Source of the DNA: Lathyrus oleraceus
Taxonomy: Eukaryota > Streptophyta > Magnoliopsida > Fabales > Fabaceae
DNA: 64,000 bases
Assembly (NCBI RefSeq): GCF_024323335.1
Contig: NC_066581.1
Span: forward strand, 461,404,289-461,468,288
Direction of reading: 5' to 3'
The notes below the pieces were generated by a model. The model worked only from the letters and a program-made list of their open reading frames with translations. It ran no database searches and was not told where the DNA came from. The translations under genes were made by a program, and so were the position numbers. How positions within the stretch are numbered: the stretch's first letter is position 1; every line of letters starts with the position of its first letter. Of the stretch, positions 18,060 to 28,810 are shown one piece after another.

Positions 18060-19448
18060 AATAATTTATATAAGAGTTGTTTTGGGCTAGTCAAAGGCCA
18101 GATATGGGCAAAATTCAATCATCTAACTTAACCATACAAAGTCCAATCAAAATGATCCAACGAATATAATCATTACATGTGAAACTCAAGGTATACTTTT
18201 CTATTATCATAATTTCACTTCACTCATCTTGGACTTTGTAACTGCCTTGGGCATTTGAGTGCTAACCTTGTAGGTCCACCCCCGTGTCATTGTATTTGTG
18301 ATCAGCATCACGGTATTTAGAGTCCATAATCATCAATCAAGCTTAATTATGGTTCCTCTACGAAACAATGACAATGTATATGGGAATTGACTTCTGATTC
18401 CTGAAAAATTCCATGATCAAGTTTTGTTGGATCCAAATCCATATCACAATTAAGTAATAATAGGAAGAAGAAGCGTGTCCCCTTCCTCGCGTCAGAGAAC
18501 TCTTCCTCCAAACCTCTTGATCCAACACCAATTCTGATTGTTGTAACCTAGGAAACTAAGAAGGAATCACGACAACAAGAACGATATCATATCGCCAAAA
18601 TTTTCCTTATCAGAAAGATAAATAAAAAAATTCATAAACCAATGTGATTGCAACATAGTGTGCGAACCTCCGAAGAAAATTTAAAACTTACCCCTATCAT
18701 CACGACAAAACATGCCACAATAGGATACTCAAGCTATAGTAGGAGCTCAAGTGATCCAAATACAAATTGAAGCAAACTTGAAGGCAAATTTCTTTTGCAC
18801 AAACCAAGGTAGGAATGAAATGGGGAAAACTCCATGCATCTGACGAATTCCTAAACCTTCTACAAAGGGAAGAATATCATCTTGGAAGGAAGCATTTGGA
18901 TAACTATTAATAATTTCCAATCAAGTCGAATTATAAAAAAAATGTAGCGCATTGATAACAAGGTTGAGATATGCCTGCTATGTTATCTTCCTTGGTACTT
19001 AGAAAAAGGTAGGAATTCAAAATTCAAGGTTGAGATTCCAAGAGAAATGTCGAGTACGAAAACCTGTAGAGGCTAGACCATATAACTCAAAGTAAAAGAA
19101 AAGATTTGTTAAGGAATAAAGTCTGCAAACTCATGTCACATTAAAAGGATAAATAATTACTAAACCATAGAATGCAGAGTCCCTGGAACCGACCATTAAA
19201 GGTATGAATGCAAATCCTCTTAAAGTGCAAGATAAGTATTTCTCAAAGTCCCTAAAAAATTAAATAAATAGATCTTTTTCCTAAAGGAATACTATAAACT
19301 TGAATAATGTTATGATCCCCCACAATGTGACATAGATTGTTTTTATGAAACATAACCTTAATAGGAAAAAAGCGCTTGAGCGCAGTAGGCGCACCCCACA
19401 GAAACTATCCATTCCAAGAGCGTACACGGTGGAGCCTAGAAGACATCT
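18060..19448. other. Unassigned sequence, possible old retroelement remnant
   Basis: Less AT-rich than its left neighbour. The segment near 18240-18290 (gcatttgagtgctaaccttg then taggtccaccccc) resembles the end of some plant gypsy LTRs, but I find no paired LTR, primer site or coding domain. Treated as undetermined. Confidence 0.25.
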
Positions 19449-20195
19449 GGAACACCCCAAAATTTGATTAATTTATTTAATCAAAATATTTAGATTTTTA
19501 TTTAATTATTATATATTTGGTATGCTTCTAATTCAGTATGTATTTGTATGTAGGGCATAAATGGGGTGTAGTGAGAGCTTTAGCAGGGTGGAGGAAGGAA
19601 TAAAAGAATTAGAATGATTAAAATAATTAGAATTATAGTTATTTTGATTTATTTAATTAAATAAAAAGAGAAATTTTAGCATTATGAGAAAATAGAGAGA
19701 ACAAGGAGATAAAAAAGATAATATGAGGGGAGAAAAATATAATTATTGAAAAGTTGGAATAATTAGGTTTGGAATAAAACAGATTTAGAGGGAAACCTAG
19801 AATAGTCAGTACGTGCAAACAATGGTGCATAAACTGATATTTTCTGGAAAAATAACTAGTGCCAATCAATTGACACTCCATGTTAATCGAATGCATGTGT
19901 GATTTTAAAAAGAAAAATAACTATGACAATTGATTAACATAGGGAATTAATCGATTGCATGGCCTCTTGAAGAGAATTTGGAGAAAGTCAAAATGTAAAT
20001 CATTTTGATGTTAATCAATTAACATCTCATGTCAATCGATTGATATAGGCCAAATTTTATTTAAAAAATGTGTTTTGAACTATGGTGCATTGCTTGGCGA
20101 TTTTGGCTAGATCTTTCGTTCCGTAGTTCCAAATGAGGTGTCGTTTGAAGTGTTGGAGAGCTAACTCATGGTAGAGTTTGGTGGGATGATTTTGA
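19449..20195 (+). mobile_element. Fragment resembling a chromovirus LTR start
   Basis: Begins tggaacaccccaaaatttg followed by AT-rich sequence, like the TGTAACACCCCGAATTTAATT starts of chromovirus LTRs further right. Also contains 'cgttccgtagttccaaatga', a segment reminiscent of Tekay-type LTRs, and three spaced near-repeats around 'atcgattg' (about 19865, 19922, 20007). No partner LTR or internal region is seen, so this is a weak call. Confidence 0.35.
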
Positions 20196-20940
20196 CATAC
20201 TCCAAAATTTGAGCTCCCCTTTTAACTTTTCATCTAACCTTTGGCTTGAGATTCACCTGAACTCATTCATGCCTCATACATGGGTATCATTCATGCATAA
20301 TTAACACTTTCTAATAATCATCATAGATTCAAAGTTTGTGGTTATTTATACCTAACAAAAGCTAGGTTTTTCTTGAGGATCAAGCCCCGGGATTATGGTA
20401 ATTCTCATCATTTGGAATCAAGGGAATGAAACCCTAATTTCTTGATATTTGGGGACTTCAGTTCATGGAGTTCAAATCATGGTATTCACCTATGCGCAAA
20501 ACCCTAATTCTTGACTTTGATACCCATGAAACATATGGTTTCCTTATGAGCTTTGACTTGATCTTGAAACCCTAATCTTAGGTCTATTGTATTGGTAAGT
20601 TAATTGTGGAGCTTCGTGTTTGGTTTTAGGTCCTTGATTAGGTGGTTTGCATCTTGAAACCCTAATCAAGGATGCTTGGAATCTGTGGACCATTTTGGTT
20701 TGGATATTAGTTTTGTGATTGATTAAAACCATAATTCGTTGGAGGTTGGTTCTTGACCACCATGGCATGCATTATCAATCATCAAGTGTGTTATTTGTTC
20801 ATGGAAGTCATTCATCAAGCTGATTATTGGATTTACACGCCTACATGCTTGATGATTCTTTTGATTCAACGCGTTGTTCAAGATTTCATCCAAGTCTTGT
20901 TGCATTCTAGTTTCCATTGAAATCCATTGGTTATAGGTCT
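20196..20940 (+). mobile_element. Fragment resembling the start of another LTR
   Basis: TGACATACTCCAAAATTTGA at about 20197 resembles the TGTCATACCCC starts of LTRs at 21483 (plus) and 46520 (minus). The segment is interrupted at 20941 by the large Ogre; its continuation should resume at 37715. Boundaries and family are uncertain. Confidence 0.3.
20936..20940. repeat. Target-site duplication, left (Ogre)
   Basis: GGTCT precedes the LTR start TGTAACACCCC; compare GGTAT at 37710-37714, 4 of 5 bases identical. Confidence 0.7.
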
Positions 20941-21005
20941 TGTAACACCCCAATTTTGACCCTAAGATCCCTCATGATATCTCATCATATGCATTGGCAT
21001 TGGGA
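20941..21005 (+). mobile_element. 5' LTR remnant of the large Ogre (65 bp)
   Basis: Matches the first 65 bp of the 3' LTR at 32967 (shared ctcatgatatctcatcat and gcattggcattggga) and then jumps straight into gag. About 4.7 kb of LTR plus the 5' part of the internal region were deleted in one step. Confidence 0.8.
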
Positions 21006-21482
21006 GAAACCAATGCAGTATCAGTAGGGAGGCAGAGGAGGCCTCATGTCAAAAGAAATCCGTAATCGCATCAGCATCATCATCAAGTTTCGTCCGTTAT
21101 TCCAGTATTTTTAACAATCAATCAATGCCAGTTCAACAGCAACGTCAACAACAACCACAACAAAGAACCAAGAACTATAATACCAACACCAACAATAATC
21201 AACAACAACAGAATTTCGAGAGGAAGAAGGTCTCTCTTTGACCATATTCCTATGTCATATGCCGAACTTTATCCATCTTTGGTTCTCAAGAACCTACTAC
21301 AGCCAAGAAATCCGCCTCAAATTCCAAAACCACTTCCATGGTGGTATAAACCAGAGCTCCGTTGCGCCTTTCATCAAGGAGCTCCCGGCCACGATATTGA
21401 AAATGGATACCCTTTGAAGTACGAAGTAGTGAAGAGTGGGATGGTGTCCTTTGAAGACCGCGTGCCAAATGTGAAAGCTAGC
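21006..21482 (+). pseudogene. gag: Ogre gag, C-terminal fragment
   Basis: Part of the Gag (capsid/nucleocapsid) polyprotein. A Gln/Asn-rich stretch (21120-21220) is followed after a frame change by PMSYAELYPSLVLKNL (from 21249) and PWWYKPELRCAFHQGAPGHD, the conserved Ogre/Tat nucleocapsid segment. The zinc-binding pattern C-A-F-H...G-H-D-I-E-N-x, normally closed by Cys, here ends in Gly, so the knuckle is probably dead. The N-terminal half is deleted. The reading frame is interrupted at 21482 by the solo LTR and resumes at 23446. Confidence 0.85.
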
Positions 21483-23440
21483 TGTCATACCCCAAAAATT
21501 ACCCATCATTTTTCCTAAAAAAAAAAAATAAAAAAAAATAAAAAAAAAAATAAAAAAAAAAAACGAAAAAAAAAAAACGAAAAAAAAAAAAGAAAAAAAA
21601 AAGAAAAAAAAAATTTAATTAATTAATTAATTAATTAATTAATTAAATAATTAAATAAATAAATAAATAAAATATAACAAATTATTTTGGACTTGGGTCT
21701 CCCTCATTCCAAGCCCATTACCCACGAAATTAGTCTATAAATACTGAAGTTTCAGTAGGGGAGTTTAGACTTGGAGTTTACACTGGGAGATTCACTGGAG
21801 AAAGAAGGAAGAGAAGCAAAACACTCTGAGGTTTCCTTGGAACAAAACCTTGAGGAAAAAGAAAGAGAGAGAACAGAGAAGGACGGATAGAAACTTTGGC
21901 ATAGGAACCCTGCCTACCCGGAGAATTCAGAGTAAAGAAACCCTGAAGGCAGCCCATCTGCACCGAAGCCATCGCCGTCCAATTCCCGCTGCCTAACTTA
22001 TTCCGATACTACAAGTGGTCAATCCCTTCAACCTTGAATTGGCAAACAGGTTTGCGTATCTCTATTGTTTATACTTTCAATTGGCCATATCTACATATAT
22101 AATGTATCATGATTAAATGTTGATATATAATTTGCTTTCGTATGGGAATCTAAATATGCCTGAATACCCTGAATGTTTGATCATGTTATTCCTGTGATAA
22201 AATGCCATAAAATTCAAAGTTCCTAACGTGGGGCTGTTTTCAAATTCAAAATCCGTGGCCTATTCTGTTTTTTTTATGTTTTTATCATAGCCATGCATTA
22301 TTCATCCTATCCTATTTATTGTTGTGATATTTCTCCGGTGTAATCTTCGATTGCACCCTGATTTGGTGTTCTGACATGTTTCTTTTTTTTGAGTTTCGTA
22401 AAGGTTCACATATCCCAGGAAAAGGTTATTGGCTAGGTATTCCACTTTATTTGTGGGATACCCTTGTGGAGTTTCACCCTAAATTAATTTTTAATGTATT
22501 AATTTCTAATGTATTAATTTTTTAATATATTATTTTTAATAATTTTAATGTGGAGTTCATCCTAATTATATAATTAATTGTAAAACTTTGCCTTTGAATA
22601 AGTGATCTTGGACCTCTCTTTGTTGCCTTACGATTACGATATTACGGTCATGTCCCGCGAACGTGGGGATACCCTTAGCAAAGACCCTTCGGTTAAATCA
22701 TCATAAAATAAATTATAGTCCCTCGGATGTTGCCTTCGAATATACAACTTTGTCCCTCGATGACCCTCCGATGTTGCCTACGGTTAAAAGATGATAGTCC
22801 CTTCGAATGCTAAGTTATCCTCGTAACTGTTGCCTTCAATGACCAATCGATGACCCTACGATGACCCTTTTACATCCAAAGGATAAAACTACTTATTTCT
22901 CAATAATAAGGACAGTTTTACCCTCATAAGGATAGGAAATCCTCATAAAGACCTTGGGTCGGTATAACTCTTAATTGCTGGCTCACAACCTAAAACATTT
23001 TTTTCACACCTCACACCTTTCAAAATGCCTTTAGAAAATCACCACTTGGTATACATTCATACTAGAATCATTACCGAGTTATATTTTTCTAAACAATTTT
23101 CAAAACTAAAACGGGATAACCACTTTGTATACATTCATACAAGAATCATTACAAAGTTAAATTCTCTTTTCAAAACAATTTTCCAAACAATTCACAAACA
23201 CTTTTTTAGACAAAAATAATATAAGTGATCGAGCAATTAAGAGCCCATGGATAACCATGGATACAAAGGGTGCTAACACCTTCCCTTTGTATAATGTACC
23301 TCCCGAACCCAAAATCTAAATTAAGGTCTTTCCTGTTCTTTTCCACCTTTCCTTATTGGATAAAAGAAAAGTCGGTGGCGACTCTTGCTAACCGCGACAT
23401 TGCGATAAAAAACACAAAAAATCCAGTTCACCGTATGACA
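21483..23440 (+). mobile_element. Solo LTR inserted in Ogre gag
   Basis: A 1,958-bp insertion with perfect 8-bp inverted ends, TGTCATAC at 21483 and GTATGACA at 23433-23440. Flanks are CTAGC (21478-21482) and CTAAC (23441-23445), a 5-bp target duplication with one change, and gag reads on across it. No internal retroelement sequence is present, so it is a solo LTR left by LTR-LTR recombination. It carries ggtgctaacaccttccctt (about 23268-23286) and ggtggcgactc (near 23370), motifs shared with Ogre LTR ends, so it is probably a shorter-LTR Tat/Ogre relative. Confidence 0.9.
21516..21672. repeat. Low-complexity A-rich and (TTAA)n tract
   Basis: Runs of A broken by single t, c or g, then TTAA and TAAA units, just inside the 5' end of the solo LTR. 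Confidence 0.9.
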
Positions 23441-23445
23441 CTAAC

Positions 23446-25132
23446 CCATCGCCTGCTCGTGGTAATTCTTTTGTTAATATGGTAGATGGTTATCCGGGAA
23501 AGTATAAGGTTTATGATGCTCGTCATATCCGACAATCTTTGGTCGCAATTCATAGAGACGTCTGCTTGGTTAGTGATTGTGAGCATGACCATGATGATTG
23601 TGTGATTTGCAGTGTAAACCCTTGAGGGTACGTCATCATCAAGAGGAACATTCAGAGATTAATGGATGAAGGGCTTATCCAAGTTTGTCAGTCAAGGGAA
23701 GTAGATGATGTCAACGTAATTGTTCCTGTGTTCAAGATCCCTGAGCTGGTAGTAATTCAGTTTGACAGCAGTAGCAGTAACAGCGTCAACAGATCGGTAT
23801 CACCGTTAGTGATACGGTTAGCGGGTCAAGTCCCGTATGAATTCGATAGAGTTGTTCCATATCAGTATAATGCTACCATGTTGGAGTATGGTCAAGAGGT
23901 TCTGTTTCCTTCGACCAATTCTATTGTGAACATTGCCGATATAGAGAGGGTGACCCGTAGCGGTCGTGCTTTTGGACCCGTCTTTCTGAGAGAGGTGGTA
24001 GAAGATATGTTTGTTGGTAAGAAAGTTGATGTGCCTATGATGAATCCGGTTAGTGCTCCAAAGTGTCATCCTGGTGAATCCAACAATTTGAAGCCTAATG
24101 ATGATGATGAGGTACTAAGATTGATAAATAAAAGTGAATTTAATATGGTGGAGCAACTGCTCCAAACTCCTTTGAAGATTTCAGTGTTGTCTTTGCTTAT
24201 GAATTCTGAAGCGCACAGAGAAGCATTGTAAAAAGTGTTGGAGAAAGCCTACGTAGAGCATGATATAACTATGGATCAATTTGACCACATCGTGGCTAAC
24301 ATCACTTCCTGCAACAACTTAAGCTTTTATGATGAAGAACTTCCCGAGGAAGGAAGAAATCACAATCTGGCACTGCATATATTGGTGTATTGCAAGGAAG
24401 ATGTGTTGTCAAATGTGTTGGTTGATATCGGCTCTTAGTTGAATGTACTCCCCAAGTCAATCTGTCAAGGTTATCATATCAAGGCGCCCCGATGAGATAC
24501 AGTGGCGTGATCGTCAAAGCTTTTGATGATTCTCACAAGACTGTTATAGGAAAAGTGGACCAAATTACTTTTCAAGTAATGGACATCCACCCGGCCTATA
24601 GCTGCTTGTTGGGAAGGCTATGGATACATGAGACTAGAGCTGTGACATCCACTCTAAATGAAAAGTTGAAATTTGTAAAGAATGGCAAGATTGTCAATGT
24701 GGGTGGGGAAAAAGCGATGTTGGTAAGTCACCTGTCGTCTTTTTCGTATGTGGAAGCTAAGGATGAGGTTGGAACTCTGTTCCAAGCTCTATCTATTGTT
24801 GAAGTAAAGAAAACTGAGGCACCCATGCCCTCTTTCAAAGACGCTCAGAAGATTATTGAAGATGACAGTTCGGATCAGTAGGGTCGTATGGTAGAGGTCG
24901 CTGAGAACAAGAACCGAGCCGGATTGGGATTTCAGCAAGGGTCATCTTATGTCAAAGTCGAAGATATGCAACCTAGTTTACATAGCAGATGGTTCATCCA
25001 TGGTAATGAACAACACTCAGCTGCTGTGATCGCGGGTGATGAAGATGAAGATTGCGCCAATTTTATGACGCATGGAAAGGCTTGCAACAATTGGATCGCT
25101 GTTGATGTTCCTGTTATTGTCCATCGCTCTAA
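23446..25132 (+). pseudogene. Ogre gag end and protease region (broken)
   Basis: Continues gag after the solo LTR: NMVDGYPGKYKVYDARHIRQ is followed by CEHDHDDC...C, then a stop near 23623 and a long stretch from 23662 (MDEGLIQVCQS) to 24231. The retropepsin active site is at about 24418-24438: the expected VLVDTGSS reads VLVDIGS followed directly by a TAG stop, so both the catalytic triplet and the frame are damaged. After a frameshift near 24490, ITFQVMDIHPAYSCLLGR (from 24564) marks the protease C-terminal part. The 24888-25132 segment, ending GKACNNWIAVDVP, leads to the intron donor. Several stops and at least one frameshift make this non-functional. Confidence 0.85.
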
Positions 25133-25391
25133 GTAATTTGTTTTTATCATTTTAGAAAAATCTTTCTCCTGTGCCTAAGGGAGAAGTGAACATTGTTGGG
25201 CATATTTCAAATTAATCATCAATAAAATGCAATTCTATTCATCTATATCTATGATGTTTTTATTTTTACTTTTTCTTTTTCTAAAAATGGTAATCGCAAA
25301 AAACATAAATAAATAAATAATAATTGTCCATCTGCATAATATTTGGTCACAATTCACTTCTCTAAAATCAAAATATGAAATCATTATGCAG
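25133..25391 (+). other. Ogre pol intron between protease and RT
   Basis: Ogre elements are known for a spliced intron between protease and RT. Here the coding similarity stops at 25132, followed by GTAATTTG, about 259 bp of T- and A-rich sequence, and ttatgcAG at 25391, after which pol-type sequence resumes (NFEFPVFEAEEEGDEE in frame from 25437). The decayed minus-strand copy has the same donor (GTAATTTC) and acceptor (CATGCAG) at 46861-46629. Exact splice points are inferred. Confidence 0.65.
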
Positions 25392-25711
25392 GTTGGTTTC
25401 TAAACCCATTGAATACAATGATCTACTCCTTCTCCAAACTTCGAATTCCCTGTGTTTGAGGCTGAGGAAGAAGGTGATGAAGAAGTGTCTGGTGAATTGT
25501 CTCGTCTACTTGAGCACAAGGAGAAATCCATTCATCCATTCGAATAGCAGATTTAGTTAGTCAACTTAGGTTCCAAAGATGATGTGAAGGAAGTCAAGAT
25601 TGGGTATCAACTTTGTCCAGAGGTTAATAAGGGGTTGATTGATCTTCTTCGAGAGTATTCATATGTGTTTGCTTGGTCCTATCAAGACATGCCTGGTTTG
25701 GAATCTGAGAT
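25392..25711 (+). pseudogene. Ogre pol, N-terminal linker before RT
   Basis: Acidic segment FEAEEEGDEEVSGELSRLLE, then stops near 25546 and 25555, then PEVNKGLIDLLREYSYVFAW leading into RT. A small deletion near 25710 shifts the frame immediately before the RT motif EHRLPLKPECP. Confidence 0.8.
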
Positions 25712-26527
25712 ATGGAGCATAGATTGCCGTTGAAGCCAGAATGCCCGTCAGTCAAGCAGAAGTTGAGGAGAACTCATCCTGGTATGGAAGTGAAAATCAA
25801 AGAAGAAGTGCAAAAGCAGATCGATGCCGGTTTCCTTGTTACTACTGAGTATCCACAGTGGGTGGCCAATATTGTGCCTGCTCCGAAGAAGGATGGAAAA
25901 ATCCATATGTGCGTTGATTATAGAGATTTAAGCAAAGCTAGTCCAAAAGATGATTTTCCTCTGCCACACATTGACATGTTGGCAGACAATACAACTAAAT
26001 TCAAAGTATTTTCGCTTATTGATGGATTTTCCGGTTATAATCAAATTAAGATGGAGCCCGAAGATATGGAGAAGACTACATTCATTACACCTTGGGGAAC
26101 ATTCTGTTATAGAGTGATGCCTTTCGGTTTAAAGAATGCTGGTGCAACCTACCAGAGAGTTATGACCATTCTATTTCATGATATGATGCATAAAGAGATT
26201 GAAGTTTATATTGATGATATGATTGCTAAATCCAGTGATAAAGAACATGTTAAGCATTTGTTGAAGTTATTCCAGCGTTTTAGGAAGTACACACTCCGCT
26301 TGAATCCCAATAAGTGTACATTTGGTGTTTGTTCTGGTAAGTTGTTGGGCTTTATTGTCAGTGAGAAGGGTATTGAAGTTGATCTTACCAAGGTCAAAGA
26401 AATACAAGAGATGCATGCACCCAAAATTGAGAAGCAAGTCAGAGGTTTTCTCGGCCGCTTGAATTATATCTCGAGATATATATCGCACATGACTGCCACG
26501 TGCACACCTATATTCAAGCTCCTTTAG
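25712..26527 (+). pseudogene. Reverse transcriptase domain of Ogre pol
   Basis: RNA-directed DNA polymerase domain that would copy the element's RNA in virus-like particles. From EHRLPLKPECPSVKQKLRR it runs 271 codons without a stop. Visible motifs: WVANIVPAPKKDGKIHMCVD (motifs 1-2), FSLIDGFSGYNQIKM (motif 3), MPFGLKNAGATYQR (motif 4) and the catalytic YIDD at 26207-26218 (the usual YVDD-type box). GFLGRLNYISRYI closes the thumb. A TAG at 26525 ends the frame. Residues needed for catalysis remain, but the polyprotein is broken on both sides. Confidence 0.93.
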
Positions 26528-26960
26528 AAAGACCAGCCTTGTGATTGAACCGAGGATTGCAAGAAAGCTTTTGACAGTATCAAAGAAGGAATGTCGTTGA
26601 TCATGTATTTGATTGTGCTTGATGAAAGTATGGGTCATGTTCTTGGTCAGCAAGATGAAACTAGAAAGAAAGAGTTCACAATTTACTACCTCAGTAAGAA
26701 ATTCACCGACTGTGAGACTCGGTATTCTATGGTAGAAAAGACTTGTTGCGCATTGGCTTGGGCTACTAAGCGTCTACGTCAGTATATGTTGAATCATACC
26801 ACTTGGTTGGTATCCAAAATGGATCCAATTAAGTATATTTTTTAGAAGCTTGCTTTAACTGGGAGGATTTCCCGTTGGCAGATGTTGTTATCCGAGTATG
26901 AGATTGAATACCGATCTCAAAAGGCTATTAAAGGTAGTGTCTTGGCTGACCATTTGGATC
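26528..26960 (+). pseudogene. First RNase H domain of Ogre pol
   Basis: Same frame as RT, separated by stops at 26525 and about 26546. CKKAFDSIKEGM is followed by MYLIVLDESMGHVLGQQDET, EFTIYYLSKKFTDCETRYSM and EKTCCALAWATKRLRQYML, the usual gypsy RNase H layout. About 20 residues around the expected PPREGRP-type segment are missing, and a TAG at 26843 interrupts the tail before SRWQMLLSEYEIEY. This domain normally removes RNA from the RNA-DNA hybrid; in Tat elements it is the degenerate of the two RNase H copies. Confidence 0.85.
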
Positions 26961-27592
26961 ACCAACCTATAAAAGATTATCAGTCAGTGCGGTACGATTT
27001 TCCTGATGAAGATATCTTGTACTTGAAAATGAAAGATTGTGATGAACCATTGCTTGAAGAAAGGTCAGAATCTGGTTCCTATTGGGGCATGGCATTTGAT
27101 GGAGCTGTTAATCAGTATGGTAATGGCATTGGGGCAGTGATTATTACTCCTCAAGGCACGCATTTTCCGTTTAATGCTAGATTGACTTTCAAGTGTACAA
27201 ATAATATGGTTGAATATGAAACTTGCATTATGGGGCTTGAAGAGGTTGTTGATCTCAGAATCAAGTATCTTAATATCTATGGAGATTCAACTTTAGTTGT
27301 GAATCAGATCAAAGGTGAATGGGAGACAAGTCAACCCAGTTTGATACCATATAGAGATTATGCGAGGTAGATATCAACTTTCTTTACAAAGGTTGAGTTT
27401 CATCATATCCCTCGAGATGAAAACTGGATGGCAGATGCTCTTGCAACGTTGGCTTCAATGATTGTGGTGAGGTTTCAGAATGAAGTTCCTAATTTGACTG
27501 TGATGGGTCTTGATAGGTCAGCTCATGTGTTTGCTGTTGAAGAGATCAAAGATGAAAAACCATGGTATTTTGATATTAAATGTTTCCTCTAA
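26961..27592 (+). pseudogene. Second (archaeal-type) RNase H domain of Ogre pol
   Basis: The extra RNase H that characterises the Tat lineage. YWGMAFDGAVNQYGNGIGAV holds the first catalytic Asp (codon 27098), NNMVEYE the Glu (27212), YGDSTLVVNQI the second Asp (27284) and NWMADALATLAS the last Asp (27434), so all four acidic positions are kept. A TAG at 27368 between the third and fourth residues and a TAA at 27590 inactivate the frame. Acquired by plant gypsy elements from a host-type RNase H (family knowledge). Confidence 0.88.
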
Positions 27593-28810
27593 AGTCAGAT
27601 TTACCCGTCTGGCGCATCTTTGAAGGATAAGAAGACTTTGAGGAGATTAGCCGGTAATTTCTACCTGAATGGTGATGTACTTTACAAAAGAAACTTCGAT
27701 ATGGTTCTGCTCAGATGTGTGGATAGCTACAAAGCAGACTTATTGATGGCTGAAGTCCATGAAGGTTCCTTTGGTACTCATTCCAATGGACATGCTATGG
27801 CTAAGAAGATGTTGAGAGTAGGTTACTATTGGCTGACAATGTAATCTGAATGTTGTAAGTTTGTGAAGAAATGCCACAAGTGTCAAATCTATGCAGATAA
27901 GACTCATGTTCCTCAAACACTTTTAAATGTTATTTCCTCCCCATGGCCCTTCTCCATGTGGGGAATCAATATGATTGGTATAATTGAGCCCAAAGCTTTG
28001 AAAGGACATCGTTTCATTATGGTGGATATTGATTACTTTACAAAATGGGTTGAAGAGGCATCGTATGCGAATTTAACCAAGCAAGTTGTTGCGAGGTTTA
28101 TCAAGAATCAAATTATATGCCGGTATGGTATGCCAAGTAAGACCATTATTGATAATGGATCAAACTTGAATAATAATTTGGTTGAAGCTCTTTGCAAAGA
28201 CTTCAAGATTGCGCATCATAATTCTTCTCCCTACAGACCTAAGATGAATGGGGCTGTTGAAGCTGTAAACAAGAACATTAAGAAGATCATCCAGAAAATG
28301 GTTGTAACATACAAGGATTTGCATGAGGTGCTCCCATTTGCTTTGCATGGGTACCGTACATCCATCCGCACTTCAACAGGGGCAACCTCGTTCTCACTTG
28401 TTTATGGCATGGAAATTGTGCTCCCAGTAGAGGTTGAGATCCCATCATTGCGTGTCTTGATGAAAGCCAAGTTGACAGAATCTGAATGGTGTCAGACCAG
28501 GTATGACCAGCTGAATTTAATTGAACAGAAGAGATTGACTGCCATGTGCCATAGTTAGTTATATCAGCAAAGAATGAAGAAAGCTTTTGATAAGAAGGTC
28601 AAACCTCGTGTGTTTAGAGAAGGTGACCTTGTGCTCAAGAAAATTTTATCTTTCAAACCAGATGCTAGGGGAAAATGGACTCCTAATTATGAAGGCCCAT
28701 ATGTTGTCAAGAGAGCCTTTTCAGGCGGCACTTTGATTCTTAAAACTATGGATGGTGAAGAGTTCACACGTCCTGTGAACACCGATGCAGGCAAGAAATA
28801 CTTCTCCTAA
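27593..28810 (+). pseudogene. Integrase domain of Ogre pol
   Basis: Inserts the DNA copy into the genome. HHCC zinc finger: His codons at 27758 and 27779, CHKC Cys codons at 27872 and 27881, split by a TAA at 27842. The DDE core is complete: VDIDYFTKWVEEASY with Asp codon 28031, TIIDNGSNL with Asp codon 28151, MNGAVEAVNKNIKK with Glu codon 28259. A TAG at 28556 precedes the C-terminal module VFREGDLVLKKI...NYEGPYVVK, which has the GPY motif (28691-28702); stop at 28808. From RT to here everything lies in one frame, broken only by stop codons. No chromodomain follows, as expected for Tat. Confidence 0.93.

Noticed and set aside
23360..23382. ggtggcgactc taken as an internal primer-binding site after an LTR
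   Set aside because: It lies inside the solo LTR, which ends at 23440 with TGACA and a target duplication; the same motif is within the LTR end elsewhere.
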